64,000 nucleotides of DNA from Phascolomyces articulosus (taxonomy: Eukaryota; Mucoromycota; Mucoromycetes; Mucorales; Lichtheimiaceae), in assembly GCA_025677815.1 (NCBI GenBank), contig JAIXMP010000026.1, forward strand, positions 310,001-374,000, given 5' to 3'. A program made the translations under genes and the position numbers. Below the pieces are notes generated by a model. That model was not told the DNA's origin. It worked only from the letters and a program-made list of their open reading frames with translations, and ran no database searches. This document shows positions 37,296 to 48,964 of this stretch, piece after piece (within the stretch, counting starts at the first letter, position 1; every line of letters begins with the position of its first letter).

Positions 37296-38873
37296 CTGTA
37301 ACATCCAATAGTTTTATAATATTCTTCTCCTAGCGTTTTTTTATTACAGGGTAGTATCTTTTATATTCACTATTTTTAAATGAAATTCCCGAAAGGATCC
37401 CATATTGTCCACAATGATTATCCAAACTTTCTGTTAAACAATTAAAATAGACATTTGCAGCAATTGGATAATCGTATCTTTGTATATTTTTTTGTGACAC
37501 CAGCACAAGTTTTCCTTTTTTAGATCCATGAATCTTGATAATTGGTGTCTTTTAGAGATACTTCCGAAATGCTTTTCTTTTACAAAAAGATTATCGTATG
37601 TATAACTATTAGAAAATGTGATTCTTTTGATCTTACTTGTTTCAGGTAGTTGAACAAGTATGCACAAACGATAATCGTCTTTGTTATGATCGTAACAAAT
37701 ATCATCAGGATTTAGTGATAGATCTTCTTTTTTTATAGTTAAAGTGGTATTGTCGATGGATTGATCGTTCGTAACAAAAGTGCTTATAACACGCATGGTT
37801 TTTCCTACTATGTCGTAATTTTGAAATAACAGTGTTTCATTGTCGACCATATGTTCTCCATCAGCACCAGTCCATGATGGCAAAAGGCTGTACTTTTTGA
37901 TTGTTGATTTATAATAACGATTCTCTTTAAAGAACAAAATGCTGATATCTTTTTTTGCTAAAAGACCATAAAATTTAATCATCAAGTCTTCCAATGGTTG
38001 CTCATAATCAATGTCAACCTTGTCAATGAATTCTGGAAAAAGTTGAATGAGAGCAAAAACGAGGTCGTGATCTTTTGAGCTTGTTCGCTGATGTGCATGG
38101 TAGAGAATTTCAGTGACACTTAATTGTGATAATGGTTTGGTTAAATGGTTTATTGAACCATTTTTTAAATCTTTTCCCCATAAATGAACATCTCTGCCGA
38201 CAAATAATAATCTTTTGGATTTCATTGCTTCTTCTAAAGTCCATAAACGTTTGAAATATTGTTGTACGTCTTGTTGTAACGGGATTGGAGGCGAGTAATC
38301 AGGAACAAATGCAACAGTACAATACGCATTTTCATATATCTGATGGATCTTGCGTATTTCACGCTGTTTCTCTTTTTTGTTGTTTTGATTGATGCATAAT
38401 TGATCGTACCATATATATTTGATGCTGAAATCATTGCAAATTTGCTGGATAATGTCTTCAAATTTGACGTATTTGACTGTTGTAAAGTAATTGTTTTTCT
38501 CCATGAATTTGAAAATCTTGAATATTGCATACACTCTCAGTGTATAATATTTCAAACATGTCCCCAGGCACAATCATTTCAGGATAAATAGTGTGGTAAG
38601 AAACTATTTTGTGTTTGCCTTCGTCGACACGTACGTACTTTCCATTGTCATCTCGTATGTCACCAGATTGATTCCATGAATATGATAATGCACAATAACC
38701 TTCGTTTACTTGAGATCCATCGACTATGTTTATGTCAGAAATACAAACAAGTTTGGTAGGCATAAAGCCTGGTCTGGGCAAATCATTTGGAATTTTTTTA
38801 GGTGGGTTGGAATGGTTAATATACGATTTTTATCATCTAACGGGCATTGTACAGATTCGTAGATAATGTACAT
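37296..38873 (-). pseudogene. HET-domain gene, copy 3, with frame breaks
   Basis: This is the longest HET copy in the window. From the ATG at 38873 it reads MYIIYESVQC, LPRPGFMPTKLVCISD, GYCALSYSWNQSGDIRDD up to MIVPGDMFEILY. It then continues in another frame: FKFMEKNN, KYVKFEDIIQQIC, IKYIWYDQLCINQ, EIRKIHQIYENAYCTVAF, then RLWTLEEAMKSKRLLFV and onward to KENLCWCHKK. These are the HET-domain blocks (A/G-Y-LSYxW, WxDxxCINQ, RxWTLxEA). A second break lies in an A7 run after CHKK, beyond which another frame gives AANVYFNCLTESL as in copy 2. A TAG then precedes GEEYYKTIGC. Three breaks make a functional product unlikely, although the homopolymer break could be a sequencing error. Confidence 0.75.
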
Positions 38874-39380
38874 TATTTCTATGATTACATTAAGTAAGTT
38901 TGACAAGTTTGCTTAAATAGTCATAGATAGAAATTAAAAAGAGAGATGTTTACTCACAGATAAAAAAGAAAAGAATGGTACTATTGAAAAAAAGATCGCA
39001 AGGGAGTATACAGTGATGATGGATTTAAGAGGTAGTTAATATGCGTACTTTTAGCTGACTTTGCTCAAGGATTTTCTTTCAAATGAATAATAGCGATGAA
39101 AGTGGTAAATAGAAAATGAAAAAAAACAAGTAAGGTATTTATAAATATATATTTTTCTCATTAAAGCTTGTGTGACACACTTAAAGATCGTTATCATCCT
39201 AGTCTTATATGCAGACGATAAAGAAAAGTAACACTTTTTGCTATTTATTTATCAAAAGTCAACTGGGATAATAACATGGATTCTTCTAAATTTGGTGCTG
39301 CATATTATTTGATTCACTGTCGCTAAACTACTATAAAGTAAGTTCAGAAACTTATAGTTGATTAGAGTAAAAAAAAGCCC
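38874..39380. repeat. Segmental repeat, copy B (5' flank of HET copy 3)
   Basis: Collinear with 344-890, including the leader intron, the GAGTATACAGTGATGATGG block and the distal TGATTCACTG block. Similarity fades past about 39380. Confidence 0.7.
38879..38957 (-). other. Predicted 5'-UTR intron of HET copy 3
   Basis: GTGAGTAAAC to AATCATAG on minus, ending 5 nt before the ATG. Same ends and position as in copies 1 and 2. Confidence 0.55.
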
Positions 39381-41794
39381 AACTTCATTTTACTAGTATT
39401 TCTATCGGTAATACAATCACACGATAACACAACTCAATAATTTTTAAGCTCACACTCGAAAGAAAACATAATCACTCTGTACTCGATACTTCTTTAAATG
39501 TCATATTATAATTCATCCAATAACTTTTGTGAACGTTAATAATAATAACAGCTTGTGCTGGGTATTTGTATTATCTTTTCAGCTTGAAGAAATGAATAAA
39601 TAATATGTAATACAAATGGTGCATGGCTCAGCAGGTATGCAGTAAAACAAAAGATATTATTTGTGATATCCTACTCAAGGCTTTTTATACTTTTTAAATT
39701 ACCAATGTTGTCAGAACACTGAAAGTGTGCCATTATGATACTTTCACTGTTTAAACCCGATAATGAAACCACTTCAACCAAAACCATAATGAACTCGCTG
39801 TTCTTTTTTCTGAGAATGTTATTTTATTTTAGACATGGATATGTTCATTCAGTTATTAAGTTATATGAAAATGGACTGTCATTGCATTAAGAAAATGCTT
39901 ATGGGCACTCGCTCTGCTAATATATCAATAAACGTGACAATAAAATATTAATGTATTTTAGACAGATATTGGGTGTTTGGTACCCCTCTCCTCCGGGATT
40001 TGCCCTGCTTTATCCACCTTCAACAGACATTAGTAGCAATATATACTAAAAATTATATCTACCACTATACCGAATGCCAATAAAACGATGACTTTAGTCG
40101 AAATGGAGAGGGCTATATTTTTATAGACGTTTTATTATCATTAGATAAAAGTACTTTCTTTGCTTCTTCATTTTCTTTCATATTTGAATATTAGTGACTA
40201 TTATTAGTTACAAAAAAAGATTATCCATCAAATGTTTCGCCCCTTTATATATTCCTATTAGACCAAATAATTGTATAGATGAATCTATAGCTTGTCAAAA
40301 GGTGGATATAAAAATAACAACACGCTATTTCATTTGTAGTTCTTTACAACCCAAAAACCCTTGTTCCTGATATAGCTCATCGACTTTTCCAGCTGTTTGT
40401 TAAATCAAACCAATGAGAGAGCATTGCCAATTAGATTTTTCCAGTACAGTTTTTGGACCAATCAAAAATTAATACTTCATATTCTACTACCTTGAAGGCT
40501 TTGCAAAACGAAGATAACTAATAACAATAAAAAAATAAAGAAAAGGCCATATCCAATTGAATAGTAATACATAATAGATTCTATCAAGGTAATGTAAGAG
40601 TAGCACTGCCGTGTTAGTTATAGTTTCATAACCAACAAAAGGGTTCAAAATTTTTTTGCTTGTCCGATGATATGGTGTATTTGAATGAATTTTCGGACGT
40701 ACTTTCTACAGCGCAACTTTTTTTCTCTTTTTTTATACACTTTTTTACAATTTCACAACACCTAATTACATTCACACATACATTTACACATATACACACT
40801 CACTCGCAGGTTCTCATTTTTTAAAAAATACAATCGACGGTATTGTTTCTCTCTCTCTCTTACTCTTACTCTTTTTTTTTTATAATGTTTCTTTTTTGTA
40901 AAAACAAAAATAATACTACTTCCACATCTCTTTTTGCCGCTACCTTTCCATCTATAATCCCATTTCTTTGAAGAAAAAGAAAAAAAAAATACAAGCCCAA
41001 TGTTCATTTTCTATTACTTGTTTTATTTATATATATAATGGGTGGCGGGTGGCGGCACCCGGTTGTAGTACTTTAGTGGTTGATTTACCTCTTTTTTTTG
41101 TGTTTTTTCTGTTATTATTCATTATTTTGCACGACATTACCTTTCTAAACTGTTTGATCAAATTTTTTTCCCTCTTTCCATTTTTCATTTCTCACAGAAC
41201 CAAGAACACACCGGTTTTTTTAATCAATCCACAAAAAAAACATCAACCACTTGTATACACTACAAAAAAAAACCCTGTTTTTCTCTTCTCATCACCTAAC
41301 TCATCCTCTTATTCCACTCTTAACTCGCGTTTTTTTGTTTTCTTTTTAAAAAAAATTAAGAAAAAAGGGTGGTTCATATTCTTATAAAAAGGTATAGTGG
41401 TTTAATTTATTATTATGATAATGATGATGTATAGGTTTATAGTGATATAGATTTATTAACATGAGAATGACAACTTATATCATTGTTCTCTTCAAAAAGG
41501 GAAATACATAAATAATACACAGATCAAAAGGTAAGATTCAGCATCCCTTTAACGTTTTAGATAAAAGAAAGGAGACAAACAGCAAGTGAGAGGGGACTGG
41601 GGAAAGAATGCATTGTGGTTAGGAAAAAAAGTTTTTTTTTTCTTTCTTTTCGGCTTATTCAAGGGGGGGGAGAGAAGGTTTTTTTTTTGCGTTGGTTTTA
41701 ATTTGGCCGCAAAACTCAAAAAAAAGCCCACCAAATGGATACTAAATATACAATTTCATTTTTTGAACAGAAATAAAGCAAGAATATTATAACC
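39381..41794. other. Intergenic / long promoter region of the KH-protein gene
   Basis: About 2.4 kb of AT-rich DNA. From about 40700 it becomes strongly pyrimidine-rich on plus, with many T-runs and CTCTCTCT tracts, leading up to the KH-protein start. ORFs here are low-complexity by-products of those tracts. No gene is seen. Confidence 0.4.
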
Positions 41795-43666
41795 ATGTCC
41801 ACCACAGAAGTAGATATGAATGGATCTCCTACTGATCGTTCCAAGCGACCTCGTCTTGAAGATGGTGATTTGGATTCTGACTATGAACGCGATGGTCAAG
41901 ATGATCGTCATCCTAAACGTCAAGCAGTCCCCGATCCTGAAACCAAAGCACCTCATTTTGCAGGCGCCTCTGATCTTGATTCGGATAACAAAAATGAAAG
42001 CAATGGTACATCATCCACTGGACAACAACAAAATAATTCAGACAATAATAATACACCTACTGGACGATCCCGACGGAAGAAATGGGAAGAAGGAGGTTCA
42101 CAAGATTCAGATGATGGTGATGATGATGAAGTTCAAATTTTATTGGATGCTGGTAATACAAATGAAGAAGGAAAAGGAACATCGTCAACATCCACAGGAG
42201 CAGCAGCTTCGTCAACTACCAATGGTGCAGATATGAATGATTCAACAGTAGCCGCTAACGCTAATGCTGCTTCTGCAGCTAGTGGTATTCCTTTTGATGC
42301 AGCAGCTTCTGATGCACAATCTTTGGCTTCCTTACCACCAGGTGTTCCTACTGTAAACATTCGATCGCTTGTGAGTACCAAGGATGCTGGTGTGATCATT
42401 GGTCGCGGTGGTAAAAATGTAAGCGAAATTCGTGAAATGTCGGCTGCTCGAGTGACTATTTCAGATATCATTCCTGGTGCCTATGAACGTATTTTGACTG
42501 TCAGTGGTCCTGTGAATTCTGTTGCAAAGGTAATATATTTGAAGGAACAAAAAAAAAAAAGGAGGAATGAGTTTTGTATATTTGATGTATTTATAACTTA
42601 TCTACCTTTGCTTCAAAACTCAAAAAAAAAATGATTAGGCTTATTCTCTTGTAGCCCAAAAGATTCTTTCGGAAATGCCAAATGCTGACAATGGTCAAGA
42701 GCAATCCTTGACTATTCGATTACTTGTTGCTGACACTCGCATGGGTACATTGATTGGTCGTGGTGGTAGCGTAATACGATCAATCCAAGAACACAGCCAC
42801 GCACGTGTAAACGCGTCTGAAGAACCCTTACCCATGTCTACTGAACGTACAGTCACCATTGTTGGCACCACCGATGCTGTTCAATCGGCTATTCAACAAA
42901 TCAGTGAAATATTGGCAGAACATCCTGAACGTGTCAACACGAACTCTACAGTTCAATACCGTCCACAACCTCAAGGATCTACATCAGGTAACATGTCCAA
43001 CCGAGGATATCATAGTGGTATGGGTCGTGTCAGTTCATCTGGTGTCAATGGTGCTGCTGGTGCCAATGCCGTCGCTGCCGCTGCTTCATCCATGAATCCT
43101 TATGGTGCCATGATGGGACATATGGGTGGTATGCCCATGAGCGGAGCCAATCCTCAATTCTATTATCAAGCTGCTGCTGCCGCTGCTGCTGCAGGTGCCT
43201 ATGGTGGTATGCCAAGCACCTCAGGTCGACAAGGTGATTATGGTATGGCAGGTATGGTAGCTAGTTCCCAGGCTCAACAAATTTTCATTCCTAATGAAAT
43301 GGTAGGTTTTCTTTTTAAATGATTGGAGGGTTATTATTAGTTATTCGTTGATTGGATGATGGTGATCCTGATAATGCTGTGTACTCTTTCTATCTCACTG
43401 GTACCATTATTACAAAAAGATAAAATTCTGACCCACTTCGTTTTATTTATTTATTTTATTAGGTTGGATGTATTATTGGCAAGGGTGGTAGTAAAATTAA
43501 TGAAATTCGACAATTGAGTGGAAGTCATATCAAGATTGCTGACCCTCACGGTAACACGAATGAACGTTTGGTCACGATTACTGGTACACCTGAAAGCAAC
43601 CAAATGGCCTTGTATCTTTTGTATTCACGTTTGGAAAGCGAAAAGGGTCGATTGGGATTGCGATAA
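41795..43666 (+). CDS. Triple-KH-domain RNA-binding protein (PCBP/Hek2-like)
   Basis: Three exons (41795-42529, 42639-43301, 43463-43666) join in phase to 533 residues. The N-terminal 180 residues are acidic and low complexity, with an early basic KRPRLEDGD. Three KH domains follow, each with its GxxG loop: AGVIIGRGGKNVSEI (about residue 205), GTLIGRGGSVIRSIQE (about 283) and VGCIIGKGGSKINEIRQ (about 467). KH2 and KH3 are separated by an Ala/Gly/Met-rich linker (FYYQAAAAAAAAGAYGG). This architecture matches poly(C)-binding proteins and yeast Hek2/Pbp2, which bind C-rich single-stranded RNA and affect mRNA localisation, stability or telomere-related functions. Intron 2 sits exactly at the start of KH3. 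Confidence 0.93.
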
Positions 43667-46290
43667 GTTTTTCATAATATACTTCTCACTTTTTTTTTCT
43701 TCTTCTTTTCTCTCATGTATATGTGTGATGTGAAAATTCGTGTTGCATTTTTTTTATTTCTCCTTTCTTTGTGTTGCCTATATATGAGAAGGTCTATTAT
43801 CTTTCTCTTTTTTTTTACAAACAATTTTTTTAAAGTTATCAAATTTCAAAAATAAAAAACAAGATTTATAATTTGTTCAATAATAACCTTTTATTATATA
43901 AAGAAAGTCTGGGGGAGGTAGATGTGTTAAATAAGGGTTAAATATAACCAATTATGGATGACTGATAGGGATATATAAAATATAATGGTGCACTTAGATG
44001 AATGTTAAATATACATATCTTCACAACTTTGTTTTATCCTAGTTGATCATCAGATGAAAATACGCAAGAGAAAAAAAAAACTTTATTTTCTTTTGCTTCC
44101 TAGGATCACGATGGACCACATTACTCTAAGTTTTATCAAGTCATTCGACATGTCTATTTATGCACGAAGTCTTAACATTTTGTAAATATGGAAGCACTTG
44201 TTCAATAAATCACTGGTAAGTAGTGTGGCATAAAAGTAAATGTAGACAATGTATAATATTACCAAACTGGGGTTATGTGGAAACGATTTATTGACAGAAA
44301 AAAAAAAGAGGCACTAATATGTCTAATTCTCCCAATCGATTTGAATCGCCTTCATAAGCACATCCACTCTTTACTGTAAATATAAAATAGACCCATAAAT
44401 TCTTCAATTAAAAACCACATAATGGCAATTGCTACTGCTATTAACACTTGCCACACATATAAAAAAACGATTCTTTAAGACCCACAAAATCAAGATAGCT
44501 TCTTTCAGAATAAGAGAGTAATATGAGCAACTACTACTTGTCCAGCAAAGCAGAAACGTGGGTTTTCTTTCCGAATTACCATATGGGCTTGTCATCAAAA
44601 TCATTCAATATATTCCGTAGTATTATTTGGAACGATATTTGAATAACTACACAAGTCAATATGCTAGTTTAGGTTATGTACCCGACGGAAATTTAAAACA
44701 ATATATATAATAGTTTTGGGTTTGTTGTCAGTGTATCTCTTTTTGCTCACTAGGAATCATCAACCCGTTTTTAGTGCCGGGAATGTTGTTTCTTGAACGA
44801 TAACCAATGTCTGGGTGCGATCTTTGTACCCCTCCCCCAACAAATGACAGAGACAATTATTAGGTATATTTACTTCCCACATACTACAATTAACCTTAAC
44901 CCCGATAAAAGCAAATAGAAAAAATAATATCATAAAAGACTTGTAAAATAATAACAATAAAAGTGTAGCAAATACTAAAATCATCAACTTACACGAAACA
45001 GAGAAAAAGGAATGGGAACGCACAAAAAGCAATAAAACAATATTTTCCATGGCTATGCTAAAGAACCAGTCACCATTACGACCAAAAGATGGCACACACT
45101 ATTCAACAGAACCTATATTGAAAGAGTAGCCATCGATATGTAACGGTTGTACCCAACGCTAGAAAGGAACTGGGCGACGATATCATGTGCAAAGGCAATA
45201 TATCCAGACCTACTCTGTTGTAAAAAAAAAAACAGAACTCGAAAAGGAGATAAACTAATGCAAGAAGTGGCAGTTCAGTTTCAATGTACCAGACAAAAAA
45301 AGAATATCCCAAGAAGACTAACAAAAGGATATAAAATGCTCTAAGTGTAATATATCTGATGACCTACTCATCCATTTATTCACTTAAATCACAGGGCGTT
45401 ACCAGTCAACTAGTGGTTAGATTACCTTCTCCCCTTGGTTGATCTTGCAGCAATGAGGTTATCCATGTGGACAACGGTCAAACGTCTGTAGTTAATGGTG
45501 TAAAATTGATTACGTGTGTGACACTGAATTCAAAAAAAAAGAAACATAAAACTGGCTACTTGTTCTCTCCCATTGTTGCATTACTGAATGTTATAACCAT
45601 CCGTTCGTCTTTGAAATGAAGAAAATTAAGATTGTGTAAGATAATAGTTGACATCCACCTTTCTCATCCAACGTGGATCAATTTCTTGAGCAATCGTTTT
45701 TATTCTAGTTACAATTGTAGTAGATAACACTGACACTACGTTTACATGTCTTTAACAAGAACCATTGTATTTTACTGTTGTTACCATTGTTGTTTTTCCC
45801 GTTTATTTCCAACTTCTGTTGCTAGGTACCAAAGTTTCCTTGGTGATCCCATCCCATTCTATGCATGGTTTGACCCAAAGTTCGTCGGTGTTTGAAAAGA
45901 CACCTCTTGTTGATTGACAACATTCTTTTTAAGAAAGAACAATCGGTTGTCGTTGAGTGTATATAATCTTTTGTTTTCTTTGATTACTTGTAAAATACTA
46001 TGGTTGCCAATCATCCATAGTAATTAGCATATAATTTTTGTACGACAATATTTTGCTTTTTATAAATCATAATGAGTACAATATATTATTATGCATTATG
46101 ATGACAAAGAGAACTGACGATAATGAACAATGAATAAATAAATATAAATATTCTTGATAAAAGGCTACTTGATCTTTCTCTTTTTTTTTAAAAAAAAAAG
46201 CTGCTCATCAATACATAATAAAAATAACTCACCTTCACTATATTAAAAAAAACAACCACCACCAACAAACATTCAACCCAATTCATATCC
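43667..46290. other. Intergenic, no gene seen
   Basis: About 2.6 kb, AT-rich. The start carries the 3' region of the KH gene. Small ORFs at 44404-45344 have no family resemblance. A slightly GC-richer patch near 45390-45500 was examined for RNA genes and not accepted. Confidence 0.4.
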
Positions 46291-47450
46291 ATGGATATTC
46301 CAATTCCAGAAGAAGAACAGAATCGCTTTTTACGTTTAGCTCTTTATCGACGATTGGAGCGCAATGATGTTATCCATATATATGAAATTGCAATAGGTTC
46401 TATTGCCATTAATGTTTACCGTGCTACCTATTTGTTGAAAGGTATTTATCTATATATTGATTGATGACTTGTCTTTTTTTTATCGTACAATAAATAGATG
46501 AAGATAGAATCTAATAAATTTGTGTCTTTTTTTTTCATAAAAATAGTGTTCTTTTTTACGGCATTTATTCTCAATCTTTTATGGACTCTAGTATCATTTC
46601 CTAAAAAATATAATATTCACCTCATAAAAAAACCAGGTAATATAATACTATGCAAACACCACCATCCTATTCTTTATTTTTTATTTTTTATTTTTTGGTC
46701 ATGATCACTATATCTATCCATTTACTTTTTTTTTCTGAAACTGAACAATCTTAAATTATATATACTCACTATTTACATAACTTTCAAAAGATGGAATCTA
46801 TGCTACTGCAGGGGAATTGGCTGGAGCATTTTTCCATTTTGGTGGTTCTTCACAAGATGGGCTTGAGGATGAAGATGAATTAATAGAAACCATTTTTTCG
46901 TCGTTACCAACAATGACCAATACAGAAATTACCCAGGAGACACCAATCCCTGATGATAATAGTGACACAAAGAAGGAAGAAGAAAAAGGACTCATCGTCC
47001 TTGAGAAGAATAGAGTCCTCAGAAAAAGGATAAGTCCTGATTATAGAATATTTATGTCTAAAGAGTAAGTCGTTTCTCTATTATGTATACTCTATTTTAT
47101 CTAATTTACTGATAATCCTAATTCTAAATTATATAGACAAAGGACTTTTTTTTGACATATTGTCCAAGAGCTTATTCATGATTGAAGATTTGATTTCCAA
47201 AAAGCAAAGATTATTTCGTCAATACTATCAACGAAAAAAACATCACCAATTAACCAATGCCTTTCAACATCGATTCGATCAATTCCTCAAAAATACTTTG
47301 AAGAGTGATATCAAATTGAGTCACACTTTGAAAACATTGTATCAGTCTTCTTTTTCAATAGAGCAATCCATGCTTAAAATGGCCAATTCCTATGCCAAAT
47401 TGAACAAGAGAATTGAAAAAGGTTTTGAAAAGTTTAGATATTATATCTGA
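46291..47450 (+). CDS. Small predicted single-pass membrane protein, unknown
   Basis: Exons 46291-46441, 46547-46636 and 46791-47064 join in phase; a last exon ends at 47450. The start is MDIPIPEEEQNRFLRLAL. Exon 2 encodes one hydrophobic segment (FFFTAFILNLLWTLVSF). Exon 3 has GELAGAFFHFGGSSQDG and an acidic stretch. The last exon is basic and helical (LISKKQRLFRQYYQRKKHHQ). The final splice is uncertain: the donor at 47065 leaves phase 2, which fits an acceptor at about 47167 (CCAAGAG) rather than the better-looking ATATAG at 47136. The product would be roughly 260 residues. I do not recognise the family. Confidence 0.5.
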
Positions 47451-48261
47451 TAAGCAAGAAAAATAAATGGGTTGATATATAATAATAATATTATTAGTAT
47501 TAGTTAGAATGAAAAGGTGGAATCTCTTTCGTTGTATAATAAACTTGTTTGTATATCTTTTTAACAAATAAACAAAGAGGTAAAAAAATGATTTGTAATT
47601 GTAAAATGAAAAAAACTTGTATAATGATCGTTCAATTGTGATAAGTTTTTATACTTGCACTTTGAACAAGCAGCAAGATGGAAAAAAAAATATGAAGAAA
47701 CTGGGGTTTATTCATTCAGGTTTTTTTTTTTTTTGAATGCTATCACTCTTCTCAAACCAAATTACTCGTATACAATATATCTCAAAGTTTATGAACAAGG
47801 TATATTTAATATCAAAGGAACTTCTTGTCACATATGCTATTTAATTTTATATAGAATTAAAAGAATACATTGGCAACCAAAAAAATATACTATCGAAGAA
47901 CCGATGCATTTAGATTAATCAAAAGAAAAGCTCACGGAGAATGAGAACGAATTGTTGTTGAAGTATGCGCATTTTAGTTCTTCTAGTATAAAAGGTTATT
48001 TTATTTTCTAGAAAAAAAAATAGAAGTTGTAAACAACAACGAAAGCTTTTTTTTATGATACTTCTTTAAAAAATACTTTTATCAAAGAAAATCTGGACAC
48101 TACAAAAAAAATAGAGTAGAGTATTATTATTTTTTTTTTTTCAAATGACGTCGTATGATGAACCCCAAAAAAAATTTCCAAATTAAGTGAAGAAACCCAC
48201 AATTCACAAAAAATTCGAAAATGACTAGGATAAATAGATATCGGACAACAATTACTAAAAT
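47451..48261. other. Intergenic, upstream of the SRP RNA
   Basis: Contains a short ORF at 47655-47918 that ends WQPKKYTIEEPMHLD and has no upstream support. The rest is spacer. No coding gene is accepted here. Confidence 0.4.
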
Positions 48262-48572
48262 TGACTGGAAATCGTTGCGTGTTTCTGTAAGCCAAGTGGC
48301 AGTCTATAAAGAGCTGAATCCATTCGTTGGTGGAATCACGGTTGCTTGGTTGTCTCGTCGAAGACAGTGTCTTGCAGAGTTTGGTGTCAACATTCGAGTC
48401 AGGGCGTAAGCTTGGACTGGGAGGTTGTTCAATACTGGGGAACCGCCCGAGGGTAGCAATACAGCAGGGAAAACTCAGAGCACTAATACGGCTGTCAAGA
48501 TGGCACGTTGGAGGGAATTTATCAAGTAGCTGCCATCAACAGTGGGGACTACCTCTTTTGCATTTTTTTTTT
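48262..48572 (+). ncRNA. Signal recognition particle RNA (7SL / SRP RNA)
   Basis: A GC-richer island in AT-rich spacer. The S-domain core is recognisable: GGGGAACCGCCCGAGG, then GTA-GCAA-TAC (48453-48462, a GNRA tetraloop on a short stem), then AGCAGGGAAAACTC. This matches helix 8 of SRP RNAs, where a GNRA hairpin is followed by the conserved AGCAG that binds SRP54. Upstream, GGGC-GTAA-GCTT (48402-48413) fits helix 6 with its GNAR loop. Near the 5' end CTGTAAGCC fits the UGUAA-type motif of the Alu domain. Pol III signals agree: A-box-like AGCCAAGTGG at 48290, B-box-like GTTCAATAC at 48427 and a T10 run at 48563. The exact 5' end is uncertain (about 48262-48285). The RNA scaffolds the ribosome-targeting particle. 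Confidence 0.82.
48563..48572 (+). terminator. Pol III T-run terminator of the SRP RNA
   Basis: Ten T in a row follow CTCTTTTGCA. An earlier T4 at 48556-48559 may cause partial termination. It lies about 100 nt past helix 8, as expected for the closing 3' strand. Confidence 0.65.
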
Positions 48573-48964
48573 GATCGATCGACGATCATCCATCATCATC
48601 ACTACCACCAGCTATTTTATTTTTTATCTTTGATGATATATCAATTTCTTTTTATATCATCAACAATAATGATAACCCATCCATGCATCACGGACAATTT
48701 TTCTTTATATAAAGTTATTAGATAGCACCTATTCTTAGATCATGATCTATTCTTATTATCCCATATAATATAATATAAATTCACCATAACAAAAAGAAAC
48801 AGGTTTTTTTTAGATAGAAAAAAAAGAATAATAACAAGTATGTATAGATCGGGTTTATTGAATAATATGTATAAAGAGAAAGAGAGGAAGAATAAGAGGT
48901 TGGCAAGAAGGTTTTTACTAACAATAATAATAAAGAATAGTATATATGTATATGTTTCTTGTTT

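Noticed and set aside
39610..39650. A-box-like TGGCTCAGCAGG.
   Set aside because: No B-box or tRNA fold nearby.
45390..45500. Possible tRNA or other small RNA (AGTGGTTAGA resembles a tRNA D-loop).
   Set aside because: No matching acceptor stem, anticodon arm or T-arm follows.
45720..45920. A third member of the diverged repeat at 34-35 kb (a frame reads SFLGDPIPFYAWFDPKF).
   Set aside because: Only a few residues match and there is no collinear nucleotide similarity.
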